This document shows, piece after piece, positions 8,001 to 16,892 of a DNA stretch of 39,513 nucleotides; positions within the stretch are counted from its first letter, which is position 1; each line of letters opens with the position of its first letter. A model generated the notes under the pieces. The model was not told the origin of the DNA and ran no database searches. It saw only the letters and a list, made by a program, of their open reading frames with translations. The stretch covers positions 1 through 39,513 of the forward strand of contig JAATGU010000084.1 of assembly GCA_015654535.1 (NCBI GenBank), written 5' to 3'. Source of the DNA: Bacteroidales bacterium. GTDB taxonomy: Bacteria > Bacteroidota > Bacteroidia > Bacteroidales > Bacteroidaceae. The position numbers and the translations under genes are program-made.

Positions 8001-9372
8001 AATCGATTACCTCCTTGTCTGTTCTTTCTAAAGTCCCTGTAAAACATCCGTTCCCTCTGTTTACTCCCCCACCAAGTGGGAGCATTCCTGTAACTATATC
8101 GCGTAATGCAAGATGTAACGCTTTGCGTATTGCTTCATCTTCAATGGCACATTTTTCCACCATTAATTTAAGTGCATAAATTTGATTGTCTGCACAAACG
8201 ACTTCTTCTGCAAATAAAGCTCCTTTAGCCGCACCTCCTGTGAAACGGTCTATAGATACATGTTGAATGGTTTTTGTTTTTGAATTAGATTCTGCCGTTT
8301 CTATGATATCTGACAATAATACCCGGCCTCGTTGCAGATTTTTAGGGTCTTCACTACCAAACAATTCTTTTACAGCCTTATTTGCAGTGCCTGTAGCTGC
8401 TTTTGTATCTGGAGTATCGGCAAACCACCCATTAAACTTGTTGTAATAAAACGCCACCCGGTGGGCTATTGCTCCTTTAACTGAGGTTGCAGGGATCAGA
8501 ATTTTGGTTTCGTTGAATTTACATTTCCCTGTTTGTTGGTTCCACTCAATGGCTGTTTCAGTCACTGGGGTTATATCTGCTTTGTCATTTCCAAATCCAG
8601 AACCAAAAAGGAAGAAATCATCTGGCTTCAGCTCTAATTTATATTCAATCCAATTACCTGCTTGCTTTTCTATTTTTGTTTCTTTTCCTTTTTTATTCCA
8701 AAATTCATTGCATTCTAAAGAGGAACTTTTTTCGAGATAAGCAGAAAGATCGGTTTCAACCTGCAAATCAAGCATCGCCGTTTTGCATGAGATAATTTTT
8801 ATTTCACCAAAACCACAGCGAGTGCCACTTCCTATACGAAATGTTTTGGAATGCAATTGTTCGATAACTTTATTGAATGAGCTTTCGTTGTTACCATCGG
8901 ATAACATTTCAATTTCAAAACAGAAACGGGTACCTTTGAATATTACTTGCTCATCGAATTTTCCACTCTTCTTTGCTGCACCATCACTGCCAATGCTGAC
9001 ATGCTGTCGAATAGGTAAAATGTTGAAGTGCCGATAAAATTCTGTTTTAAAATCAATATTCTGTAAGCCATCGATTACAGTTCCATTTTCGTTAACCAGC
9101 TGGGCAGAGGAGAAGATTATTTCAGAACCTTTCCCGTCCGGTTTTTTTCCTGTTCCCTGAAAGCCAAAGAAGTCTTTTGTTTCTTCTTCTCCGATAGCGT
9201 GACGGATTATTCCGGCCAGAGCTGTTCCCGGAATATAGGGTAATCCATTAGTATCTGTTACAACCAATGCATCAGTTGTAATGTTTTTTTCTCCTGAGCC
9301 TACTGTCAGTGGCGTTTCGGCTTCTATCACTATTCTTGCCAAATAGCGATGTGTATATACTGTGTTTTCCAT
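7993..9372 (-). CDS. Double Csm3-like RAMP (fused Cas7-Cas7 backbone subunit)
   Basis: Two Cas7/Csm3-like domains in one 459-residue chain. Domain 1 (about 1-205) has TTDALVVTDTNGLPYIPGTA with a candidate slicer aspartate D34, and a glycine loop GSGTRCGFGE (181-190). Domain 2 (about 240-450) has KADITPVTE (D266), LIPATSVKGAIAHRVAFYY, HVSIDRFTGGAAKGALF and GGGVNRGNG (434-442). In Csm3 the equivalent aspartate cleaves target RNA every six nucleotides, so this one protein could provide two cut sites. Fused Cas7 proteins are known in III-D and III-E systems. The gene begins 2 bases after the Csx10-like gene, within the same operon. Which backbone positions each domain occupies cannot be told from sequence. 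Confidence 0.88.
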   Translation of the reverse strand: MENTVYTHRYLARIVIEAETPLTVGSGEKNITTDALVVTDTNGLPYIPGTALAGIIRHAIGEEETKDFFGFQGTGKKPDGKGSEIIFSSAQLVNENGTVIDGLQNIDFKTEFYRHFNILPIRQHVSIGSDGAAKKSGKFDEQVIFKGTRFCFEIEMLSDGNNESSFNKVIEQLHSKTFRIGSGTRCGFGEIKIISCKTAMLDLQVETDLSAYLEKSSSLECNEFWNKKGKETKIEKQAGNWIEYKLELKPDDFFLFGSGFGNDKADITPVTETAIEWNQQTGKCKFNETKILIPATSVKGAIAHRVAFYYNKFNGWFADTPDTKAATGTANKAVKELFGSEDPKNLQRGRVLLSDIIETAESNSKTKTIQHVSIDRFTGGAAKGALFAEEVVCADNQIYALKLMVEKCAIEDEAIRKALHLALRDIVTGMLPLGGGVNRGNGCFTGTLERTDKEVIDYE

Positions 9373-9374
9373 AA

Positions 9375-10871
9375 TTATTTCCCCTTACATTTTTTAGCCA
9401 TTTCAGCTGAAAGGTTTATTAAAGCAAACTGAGCCATATCGGGTTCCAGCTTATCAAAGAATTCTTTAAGCTTATCACGGCGACCTTTTTCATCCCACTT
9501 ATCTTTAGCGATACCATGGGTTAAATAGGCAAAATCAACTTGTTTGTCATTTTGTATTGGTTCTTTTGCAAATAAATTCTCTTTCAGTTTATCCTTATCA
9601 GGGTATTGCATAGAAATACTTCTGATAGTTCCCCATTGTGAAGCGAATGATTCTGAGAGGAAGTATTTCAAATTGTCCTTCACAAATTCGTTCACCAATT
9701 TGTAAACCGTAGATTCTTTCTCTTCTTCTTCTTTAGCACTACTTAGATAAGTAAATAATAATGAATCGGTTTCTGATAGACTTTCGGTATATTCCAGTTT
9801 TTCCGTTTTGGCTTTTGTCGTTTCTATAAACCGGTACGTTGCTTTACCGTTATTGGCCTCAGAAGCATTTAAAAAATCAGGATTAATAATTACCTTTCCA
9901 AACCCTTCGCTCTTGTAACTTCCTACATAATGAGGCATATCTGATATATCTGGTAATTTATCAATTACAATCACAAATACGCTTCCTTTTTCAATGCCGC
10001 ATCGGTCAGCATCGCGTGCCTGGCGTTTAAAGTTCCAAGGCGCATACTGGAATGTACGTATCTGAGATTTTTCCCACCAGATAGCTCCGTCTTCTAAGCC
10101 TAAATCCATTGCGGTAGGCATGAAGGTGGGGATTCCATATTGATTCAGGAAGATTAAACGACTGTCGGCATAAACGGTTATACACTTTTTGCCATCAATT
10201 TGAATAGTGGTTGTAGTCGATTGTACATTTTCAAAAATAGCGGATGTAATCTCAACTAATCCATATTGCGCAGTCCGCGAACGTCCTACACGTTTTATTC
10301 CAATCAATGCATCATTTACTTTTTTACGAAGTTCGTTGCTGATATTACTATCAGTATCTACTTCAAAATAGAATTCAACTCCCTTGTCAATGGATTGGTA
10401 TCCAAACATTTGTTCATCTTTTGAGCGACGTTTTTCTCTATCATAAGCTGATTTGATAGCGAAAGTTTTACCTACTTCTACTTTCTCACATTGATTGTTT
10501 GAGAAAGAATAGAAGCCTCTTCGGCACTGCTTTAATTGTTTTTTTTTAGCCTCTTTTTCTCTGTCGTATAAATGATAAATGTAACATTCTTCATTTACTC
10601 TTTTCAGTTTAGGATAATACATTGAAGCAGGGATACGCAAAGTACGGTTATTTCCGCAGATTGGATGAGCATCACCGAAACGGACTTTACCACTATGGAA
10701 AATATTAATTTGATCTTCAGGAGAAAACTCGTCATATATTTTTGCAACTATTCCAAGGAAATTGTTTCCAGGAATAAAATCCAAAGTCTCCTGATTGCCT
10801 TCAGTTGCAGCTTTCTGATTCAGAATAATATCAGAAAGTAATGTACATTTAAATTGCATAGTCTTATTCAT
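9375..10871 (-). CDS. Csx10/Cas5-like RAMP with helical C-terminal region
   Basis: A 498-residue RAMP protein. The N-terminal strand (QFKCTLLSDIILN) and DFIPGNNFLGIVAKIYDEF correspond to the Cas5-type fold. IGIKRVGRSRTAQYGLVEI is the glycine-rich loop typical of the Csx10 family of III-D systems. Residues from about 365 onward lack RAMP features. They form a charged, mostly helical region with SQWGTIRSISM, like the SQWG-containing tails I associate with Csx10 proteins. In the complex such a subunit should cap the 5' handle of the crRNA next to Cas10. Because no separate small subunit gene exists in the operon, this tail may stand in for Cas11 (inference). Its first bases overlap the end of the upstream csm3-like gene by 4. 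Confidence 0.75.
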   Translation of the reverse strand: MNKTMQFKCTLLSDIILNQKAATEGNQETLDFIPGNNFLGIVAKIYDEFSPEDQINIFHSGKVRFGDAHPICGNNRTLRIPASMYYPKLKRVNEECYIYHLYDREKEAKKKQLKQCRRGFYSFSNNQCEKVEVGKTFAIKSAYDREKRRSKDEQMFGYQSIDKGVEFYFEVDTDSNISNELRKKVNDALIGIKRVGRSRTAQYGLVEITSAIFENVQSTTTTIQIDGKKCITVYADSRLIFLNQYGIPTFMPTAMDLGLEDGAIWWEKSQIRTFQYAPWNFKRQARDADRCGIEKGSVFVIVIDKLPDISDMPHYVGSYKSEGFGKVIINPDFLNASEANNGKATYRFIETTKAKTEKLEYTESLSETDSLLFTYLSSAKEEEEKESTVYKLVNEFVKDNLKYFLSESFASQWGTIRSISMQYPDKDKLKENLFAKEPIQNDKQVDFAYLTHGIAKDKWDEKGRRDKLKEFFDKLEPDMAQFALINLSAEMAKKCKGK

Positions 10872-11443
10872 TGATTACCTCCTTCTGTTATTACTGAAAA
10901 TTGACATCTCCCCAGTCCTCGATTACGGTTATATCCCAATCGTTTGATATATAGAAGTCCGGCTTCAATATCTTCAATAAGTTCATCGGGTACATCGAGT
11001 ATTTCTCCTTCCAATTCGCATGGCACAGTTGTTTGCAAACGTCGCAGACTGTGTGCGCAGGCAATGCCGTTATTGTCAATAGCTGTGGATGATCGGGCAC
11101 GGAACAGATATTTGGTAATCTTTTTATCGATAATCTTTATCTGAAGATCTTTAGATAAAGTGGCGTTAGTAAAGAATGAACACCCTTGCTTTATCTCTTT
11201 TTCTATATTCTCAGAATATCCAAAACTACGTCTAAAAACAGCTTCTTTTTCTTCCTTTTTTTCTTTGAATGAAAGTATATCTTCCACTGCATCACGAACA
11301 AGTCCTTTAATTGTTTTGCCAGGAATATATGGCAGACTATTTTTATCTTTAATGACCAAAGCATCTACATCAGCTCCGGCTGCTAATCCCGAACCGCAAT
11401 GCCACTCAGAAAAGAATTGTATTTTATAGTTTATATTTTTCAT
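10868..11443 (-). CDS. Csm3-like RAMP (single Cas7 backbone subunit)
   Basis: A compact Cas7-family protein of 191 residues. It shows the N-terminal IQFFSEWHCGSGL strand and turn, then GADVDALVIKDKNSLPYIPGK, where D27 sits where Csm3 has its RNA-cleaving aspartate. KTIKGLVRDAV follows, then a mid loop ARSSTAIDNNGIA, and a C-terminal glycine loop LGYNRNRGLGR. Target RNA cleavage by the assembled complex is therefore plausible. It lies directly after cas10 (11 bases) and overlaps the Csx10-like gene by 4 bases, a typical coupled arrangement. It is shorter than Csm3 of III-A systems (about 210-220 residues). Confidence 0.88.
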   Translation of the reverse strand: MKNINYKIQFFSEWHCGSGLAAGADVDALVIKDKNSLPYIPGKTIKGLVRDAVEDILSFKEKKEEKEAVFRRSFGYSENIEKEIKQGCSFFTNATLSKDLQIKIIDKKITKYLFRARSSTAIDNNGIACAHSLRRLQTTVPCELEGEILDVPDELIEDIEAGLLYIKRLGYNRNRGLGRCQFSVITEGGNQ

Positions 11444-11454
11444 GATTCTTACTA

Positions 11455-12918
11455 TTATTTGGTTTCCTGAAATAGAATTGAATGTAAGGCCAATATATCA
11501 TAAGCTGGTACTTTTTTATGTTCTGTATTTGTGAGTTCATTAATGGAAAAATTACTGAGTTCGTTTTCACTCATCAATGATTTCATACGTTCTATTTTTT
11601 GCTTTGCCATTTCTTCGTTAGAACACAGTAGGCTTAACCATTGGCGCAAGTTAGATTTAACGATGTTACCTTCTGCTGAGTTTAATTCTTTTGTAATTTT
11701 AATAAGCTGATCGATTGTCCAACTATCAGTTTGCTTATCTAAATAATAGGGACCAAATTCAAAGGAAATATTATTTTGGGCTGTTAATTCCCGTTTTGCT
11801 ATTATATCAAAATCTTCTATAAAACTATCTTGCACTTTATGAAACATTAAACAAGAAGGGGCAAGTTTCTCATTGATCTCTCTAGCTTTTTTCTTCGCTC
11901 TTTCACAAAGCATTTCAGCCAAATTGTATCCATAATAAAATGGATAAGATGATTTGATAAAAGCAATTCCTGCACAAGCTGTAAGTCTATCAAAATTTAG
12001 ATTCTCATGTTTCGGGTTATCTTTTAAATATTCATTCGTTTGATTCTCAAATTCTTTCAGGAAACTTGAAGTATACTCAATCGCAATGTCTGCGCGACAA
12101 ATCACAGTCATGTCATCTCCGCCTAATACAATAGGGCGAATGGGGATTTTATCATCTTTATCAATTTTATCATCTTTAAAGCTCTCTTTTACGGATTCAA
12201 AAGCTTTGTTTGCTGCTGTAATTGTTGCTTTATCAAGGTTCTCGGAGAACGTTCTTAGATTCTCCTCTTTATCTCCTATTGCCTGCACAATATTCCCCAA
12301 TCCATTGCCGTCTGCATGAATAACAGCAATCCAGTCATTTTTTTTAGTAATATCATTAATATCTAAAGCAATTCGCTCTTTTTTAATTTCACCAATCCCA
12401 AAACTTTTCTCACAAAGCCTTTTCATTGTGTCTTTGTTTTTTCGCTTTGCAACAGTCGCACTATCCAGATAATCTTGCTTGTCCTTTATTATAGCAGGAA
12501 GTCCTGTCTTACGTGATCTAAGAACGCCTGTCAATCCTATTGTAAGGCTCTGCATTGGTCGATTGCGCTGAATACGCAGCCGTTCCTCTAGTTTATTAAC
12601 AGCTTTGCTGAAATTCTCACCTTCTATCTTTACAACAGCCTGACTAATTGTAATTCCGGGTGCCATTGTCATTACTTTTTTGGGAAACTCACGCACCGCT
12701 TTCTCGCATTTTTGTCTATCTGTGAAGATATACTTAATATTTCCGGCCGCTCGTAAAATTGAAGTCCCTTTTTCGTCACAATAAGATTCAAAGGCATCTG
12801 TGCAAATATTATCTACTAACTCACTTGCACCGACAATGTCTTTTAGCTCATTTGTTTGAAAAATAAAGCTTTGAATGCCTTGCACCGCAGCCCCGTACAA
12901 ATATCGTTCTCCTAGCAT
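11455..12918 (-). CDS. cas10: Cas10 without HD domain, cyclase palm intact
   Basis: The large subunit and signal synthase of the type III complex. The protein (487 residues) begins directly with the first palm region (YGAAVQGIQSFIF, then IVGASELVDN). It carries the catalytic HADGNGLG (D203) and the GGDD motif in VLGGDDMTVIC (266-269). No N-terminal HD nuclease domain precedes them, and I see no zinc-finger cysteine pairs. So it should make cyclic oligoadenylate when target RNA binds, but not cleave single-stranded DNA itself. This fits the presence of two CARF nucleases downstream. An HD-less Cas10 is characteristic of III-D and some III-B/C variants. It follows cas6 by 18 bases. Confidence 0.95.
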   Translation of the reverse strand: MLGERYLYGAAVQGIQSFIFQTNELKDIVGASELVDNICTDAFESYCDEKGTSILRAAGNIKYIFTDRQKCEKAVREFPKKVMTMAPGITISQAVVKIEGENFSKAVNKLEERLRIQRNRPMQSLTIGLTGVLRSRKTGLPAIIKDKQDYLDSATVAKRKNKDTMKRLCEKSFGIGEIKKERIALDINDITKKNDWIAVIHADGNGLGNIVQAIGDKEENLRTFSENLDKATITAANKAFESVKESFKDDKIDKDDKIPIRPIVLGGDDMTVICRADIAIEYTSSFLKEFENQTNEYLKDNPKHENLNFDRLTACAGIAFIKSSYPFYYGYNLAEMLCERAKKKAREINEKLAPSCLMFHKVQDSFIEDFDIIAKRELTAQNNISFEFGPYYLDKQTDSWTIDQLIKITKELNSAEGNIVKSNLRQWLSLLCSNEEMAKQKIERMKSLMSENELSNFSINELTNTEHKKVPAYDILALHSILFQETK

Positions 12919-12936
12919 TGTTTTTATAATTAAGTA

Positions 12937-13650
12937 TTATTGTATTGATTCTTTTTTATCATAGTTTTGTGTCACAGTACCAAATCCCAAACTTACGCTT
13001 TTCCCTAATCCAATATAGTCAGGTAGAGAAACATTACTCATAAAATCGGTATCAAAGCTCATCATTTTCACCTCTTTATACCTTATAATTATCGGTTCAC
13101 TCAAATTTGTGATTTTGCATGAAACTTGTGATTCCAAGTGAATATTAACTCCTTTGGCAAAAGATAGAATATTTCCGATGAGTATTTTTTCAAGAAACAG
13201 ACTCTTTTCACTTAATCCTTCCAACTTAAGAAACTCCTGATAATTTTCTTGATTTAATGGTAACCATTTACGAATTCTATAATAAAAAGAAAAATCCCAA
13301 ATTTGTACCAAGTATTGATTAGCTTTAATTGACTCTATTTCCATTGTCATTTGTTTTTCACCTAAAGAAAAGTCGAAGTTACATTGCGAAAAAAAATTTC
13401 CTATTACATCTGTACCTTCATTCACACATATAATTGCCCCTTTTTGGTTGATGCGTTTATATTGTATCAATGGATATGAATACCGGAATTTATTACCTTC
13501 ATGATTATGAAAAAGAATATCATCATTTTTATTGATCGCGTGAATAACAGCTCCGCGAAGTAATGAAACTTCATTTTTATGAATATTATTTTTGAAACGC
13601 AGTAAAAGTACTCTGATCTTTTTATTGCTTTGGATTTCTGTATTTTGCAT
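12937..13650 (-). CDS. cas6: Cas6 crRNA-processing endonuclease (Cas6b type)
   Basis: First gene of the operon, 237 residues. It should cut the repeat transcript to leave the ATTAAGAC handle. Features are LRGAVIHAI (31-39) and the stretch NKFRYSYPLIQYKRINQKGA, typical of the N-terminal domain of Bacteroidota Cas6b. Then comes NEGTDVIGNFF, and at the C-terminus the glycine-rich RNA-binding loop IGLGKSVSLGFGTV. A catalytic histidine is likely among H37, H48 and H50, but this cannot be settled without alignment. The start ATG at 13650 is followed by a charged leader (MQNTEIQSNKK). No strong Bacteroides promoter is visible upstream. Confidence 0.85.
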   Translation of the reverse strand: MQNTEIQSNKKIRVLLLRFKNNIHKNEVSLLRGAVIHAINKNDDILFHNHEGNKFRYSYPLIQYKRINQKGAIICVNEGTDVIGNFFSQCNFDFSLGEKQMTMEIESIKANQYLVQIWDFSFYYRIRKWLPLNQENYQEFLKLEGLSEKSLFLEKILIGNILSFAKGVNIHLESQVSCKITNLSEPIIIRYKEVKMMSFDTDFMSNVSLPDYIGLGKSVSLGFGTVTQNYDKKESIQ

Positions 13651-13752
13651 ATATTAAGACATTGAAAATATTGTATTTCCATTGAAAAAGAGAAATAAGG
13701 TTGTACCTTTTTATTCTCTTTATATTTTTAGATTAAACGACACGAAGTTAGA

Positions 13753-13777
13753 AAAAAAATAGATAATCTATTTTTTT
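13753..13777. repeat. Perfect AT-rich inverted repeat upstream of the cas operon
   Basis: Arms AAAAAAATAGAT and ATCTATTTTTTT surround a single central A, giving a perfect 12-base inverted repeat. It lies about 100 bases upstream of the cas6 start in a 314-base gap (13651-13964). That gap otherwise holds only a weak -7-like TAACTTCG on the minus strand (13743-13750), a plus-strand TATCTTTG (13823-13830), a palindrome AGTTAGCTAACT (13834-13845), and the terminator of the efflux operon. It could be an operator for the cas operon or an AT-rich bidirectional terminator. Confidence 0.5.
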
Positions 13778-13884
13778 AGCAAAATAAAAATAAAAAAGAA
13801 TAGATAATGCTAGGTTATTTAATATCTTTGATGAGTTAGCTAACTAAAGTTTATTATTGAAGCGGAAATATGCACTTAATATAT

Positions 13885-13926
13885 AAAAAAATGGCTTCCT
13901 CTCAACATTCACGTCGAGAGAAAACC
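13885..13926 (-). terminator. Rho-independent terminator of the efflux operon
   Basis: On the minus strand GGTTTTCTCTC (13926-13916) pairs with GAGAGGAAGCC (13903-13893) over 11 positions, two of them G-U, with a 12-base loop. It is followed by a run of seven T (13891-13885). It lies about 40 bases after the tolC-like stop and separates the efflux operon from the cas operon transcribed in the same direction. Confidence 0.8.
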
Positions 13927-13964
13927 ATCAATATTCAAGATCTATAAAAACAAAAAAACTAAAT

Positions 13965-15278
13965 TCAATAAATATGCTGCCCTACAGCGACCTTTAGTTT
14001 CAGCATGCTGATATGCTGATCGAGTCTTGATTTAAGCAACTGAAGGCGACTTTCAGAAACGGCTGTCTCTGAATCCAGTAAATCAAGATTGGTGATAACT
14101 CCACTCTTGAAACTTATTTTAGCTAACTCATAGGCTTGCAAGGCATGATTTAATTGCATCTCAAATTGTTCCACTTTCTTTCTGGAAGCATCAATGCCGG
14201 ACTGCGCTTCTACAACTTCATTAACTATCTTTCTACGGGTAATTTCTGTTTCAAACTGGGAGCTAACTAAATTGGATTTAGATACCAATAAGTTATTTTT
14301 AGTTCTCTTAGCATCGAAAAGTGGCACTTTTACTCCTACACCTACTAAAAAATTTCCTTTCATCAAATTAAGATCGGGAGAATATCCGTTCTTAAATCCT
14401 GCGGAACCAAATGCATTTACAATGGGATTATTGGCTGACTTGATTGCGGAAAAGTTCAATTGTTCCAATTCAGTTTTCTCTTTTGCCAATTTTATCTCTT
14501 CCCGATGCTCAACAGCATAAGCCACTGAGGATTCATCGGTAGAAGTTGTTTCCATGGATAATACGTTCATCACTTTGTGAAGGGTATATTCCGGTAATCC
14601 TAATAAGGTGTTTAATACCGTTAACTGAGTGCGAAAAGATGCTTCCAAATCATATTTCTGACTTTCTATTGTTGAAATTTTGACTTGTGTAGTAAGTATC
14701 TCATACTTGGTAGCCGAACCTGTACTACTTTTCTTCTCTATGAACTCTAAATGATTTTGTAAATTGCGAAGTTCTTCTTTCTTAATGTCCAAAGCACTTT
14801 GAAGATACACTAAAGTGTAATAATTATTGGTAACCACCATGGAAAGTGTTTGCTTAATCTGATCAATAGAGATCTGATTAAGCTCTCTTTTTTTTGTTTC
14901 CAGCTCCACCACTTTAGATGTTTTACCAAAATCATAGACTGTTTGATTCACGCTCACCCCTGCTGTATAATTATCATAGGGATTAAATTGAAACGTTCCC
15001 ATTCCTGGGAAACTAACCTTTGAAACGGGACCCAAACGGGTATACGAAGCGTCAAAATCAACTGTAGGTAAATAGGCTGATTTAGCTAATTCAATTTTAG
15101 CAGTTGCTCCGTTGAGTGCTTCTTGTGCTTCTTGCACCGAAGGGTGACTTCGTATCACCTGTGACATTACCTGCTGAAACGACAAAGAGTCAGTCTGCTG
15201 CTGAGCAACAGCAGGTATGACAGAACACCCGGTTATTACAAACAGGATCAAAACTATCTTAAATATTTGTCTGATCAT
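13965..15278 (-). CDS. TolC-family outer membrane efflux protein
   Basis: The outer-membrane channel of a tripartite efflux pump. The chosen ATG at 15278 gives 437 residues and starts with a signal sequence MIRQIFKIVLILFVITGC. The LFVITGC could be a lipobox; an AVAQ signal peptidase I site follows. The mature part has the two repeated TolC modules with long coiled-coil helices, beginning SLSFQQVMSQVIRSHPSVQEA and, in the second half, AVEHREEIKLAKEKTELEQL. An upstream extension to 15407 would overlap the preceding transporter gene and lacks a signal peptide, so it is not used. It lies 13 bases after emrB and is the last gene of the operon. Confidence 0.92.
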   Translation of the reverse strand: MIRQIFKIVLILFVITGCSVIPAVAQQQTDSLSFQQVMSQVIRSHPSVQEAQEALNGATAKIELAKSAYLPTVDFDASYTRLGPVSKVSFPGMGTFQFNPYDNYTAGVSVNQTVYDFGKTSKVVELETKKRELNQISIDQIKQTLSMVVTNNYYTLVYLQSALDIKKEELRNLQNHLEFIEKKSSTGSATKYEILTTQVKISTIESQKYDLEASFRTQLTVLNTLLGLPEYTLHKVMNVLSMETTSTDESSVAYAVEHREEIKLAKEKTELEQLNFSAIKSANNPIVNAFGSAGFKNGYSPDLNLMKGNFLVGVGVKVPLFDAKRTKNNLLVSKSNLVSSQFETEITRRKIVNEVVEAQSGIDASRKKVEQFEMQLNHALQAYELAKISFKSGVITNLDLLDSETAVSESRLQLLKSRLDQHISMLKLKVAVGQHIY

Positions 15279-15291
15279 AATCTGATATATT

Positions 15292-16890
15292 TTATACATT
15301 TTTCTTTTTCTTACGCAACCAAAGTACGGGAGCTCCTCCAAATAACGTAACAACAGCTGCCAACATAAAATCATCATCCACCCCTTGAATATAAGCCTGT
15401 TTATCAATATGGGACACTAATAAAGTCTCTCCTTGCTGAGCTGATATAGAAGGAGAGCTGCCCACCTGAGTGGCTGCAAATCCTTGCAATCCTTTTTTTA
15501 CTTGCTGATATACAGCGGAATTTGGTTGAAGTGCTTCACTATAAAGTTGAGTATGATAGGTAACTCTTGTACTAAGTACAGTCGTTAAAATCGCCACTCC
15601 CAAACTTCCTCCTATTTGCCGAATAGTATTGGTCACACCCGATGCTTGCGCCATCTTTTCACGGGGAATTTGTGATAAAGAGATAGTGCTCAAAGGAGTA
15701 AAGATTATTCCCATGGCAAATCCCCGAATATAAAGTCCGGTCATAATATAAGAGTGCTCCGTAAGAAACGAAAACGAGGAATTATAATAAAAGCTGAAAG
15801 CCAATAAAAGAACTCCAACGATAAGCATCCACTTGGGATTTATTTTATTTGCAAGATAGCCGGAAGTTGGTGACATAATCCCTTGGATAATTCCTACCGG
15901 AAGAAACACCGCTCCAGCTTGTAGAGCTGTATAACTCAACGTATTTTGCAGATAAAGGGGTAATAAAAAAGTACTACCAAACATTCCAATACTGAACATA
16001 AGCATAATGAGCGAACAAATGCCAAAATTTCGATTCCCCAGTAAACGCAAGTCCAGTAAAGGTTCGTCTACTGTGAGTTCTGTGGTGACAAACACTACCA
16101 TTGCAACAAAAGAGATGGCGAAGCATAACAATATATAAGGAGCACTCCATCCGTCGGAATTAGTCGCCGCATTACCTTCGGAAAGAGCATAAAGAAGTAA
16201 GGGTAAAAAAATGATTGCGGAAATAAATCCGGTAAGATCAAATTTACGCACATTCTTATTTATATATTCACTCTGTATAATGACCGTTGCCGCCATTCCT
16301 ATTAATCCGATAGGAACATTGACATCAAAAATCAATTGCCAGCTAAAATGATCGACCAAATAGCCTCCTATAAGAGGGCCAAACGATACAGATGCGGCAG
16401 CGGCAATAGCCCAGAATCCCAATGCAAGTCCTCTTTGCTTGGGCGGAAACTCCCGAGAAATGATTGCCATGCCTAATGGTTGGATTGCTCCCGCTCCAAA
16501 GCCTTGAATGACACGGGAGAAAATCAACATATCCTCATTGCCAGACATGCCGCAAAGCAAAGAACCCAAAGTAAACAGCAACATACCAAGAAAGTACATT
16601 CGCTTATAACCAAACTTATCGGCCATCCAACCGGAAGTAGGCAACATCACGGCCATAGCAAGCATGTAAGCAGTAGATACCCACTGTATTTTATCAATTC
16701 CCACACCAAAAGAAGCCATAATTTTAGGCAACGCCACATTCACAATGGTTGCATCGAGCACAGCCATAAATGTTCCAATCATGATATTACCTAACAACCA
16801 CCACTTATAATTATTGTTATGAGGATGAAAAACTGAGTCTCGGCTTCTTACTTTTCTGCGAAATCGGTGAGTTAATGTAACTTTTCTCAT
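15292..16890 (-). CDS. emrB: MFS drug exporter, DHA2 (EmrB/QacA) family
   Basis: Inner-membrane proton-driven exporter of 532 residues with 14 expected membrane segments. Signature stretches are MAVLDATIVNVALPKI in the first helix, WVSTAYMLAMAVMLPTSGW, ADKFGYKRMY in the loop between helices 2 and 3, and the family motif C-like GPLIGGYLVDHFSWQLIF. The first 30 residues are basic and cytosolic. EmrB works with an EmrA-type adaptor and TolC-type channel, and both neighbours are present: the adaptor ends 2 bases before this start. Substrates cannot be read from sequence; family members export hydrophobic drugs, uncouplers or bile-like compounds. Confidence 0.95.
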   Translation of the reverse strand: MRKVTLTHRFRRKVRSRDSVFHPHNNNYKWWLLGNIMIGTFMAVLDATIVNVALPKIMASFGVGIDKIQWVSTAYMLAMAVMLPTSGWMADKFGYKRMYFLGMLLFTLGSLLCGMSGNEDMLIFSRVIQGFGAGAIQPLGMAIISREFPPKQRGLALGFWAIAAAASVSFGPLIGGYLVDHFSWQLIFDVNVPIGLIGMAATVIIQSEYINKNVRKFDLTGFISAIIFLPLLLYALSEGNAATNSDGWSAPYILLCFAISFVAMVVFVTTELTVDEPLLDLRLLGNRNFGICSLIMLMFSIGMFGSTFLLPLYLQNTLSYTALQAGAVFLPVGIIQGIMSPTSGYLANKINPKWMLIVGVLLLAFSFYYNSSFSFLTEHSYIMTGLYIRGFAMGIIFTPLSTISLSQIPREKMAQASGVTNTIRQIGGSLGVAILTTVLSTRVTYHTQLYSEALQPNSAVYQQVKKGLQGFAATQVGSSPSISAQQGETLLVSHIDKQAYIQGVDDDFMLAAVVTLFGGAPVLWLRKKKKNV

Positions 16891-16892
16891 CG

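Noticed and set aside
375..13650. Assignment as ordinary type III-A or III-B
   Set aside because: No Csm2, Csm4, Csm5 or Cmr set is seen, Cas10 lacks HD, and a Csx10-like and a fused Cas7 are present, which fits III-D better.
13891..13947. Short plus-strand frame of 18 codons starting ATGGCTTCC
   Set aside because: It lies on the hairpin of the minus-strand terminator, which explains the sequence better than a peptide gene.
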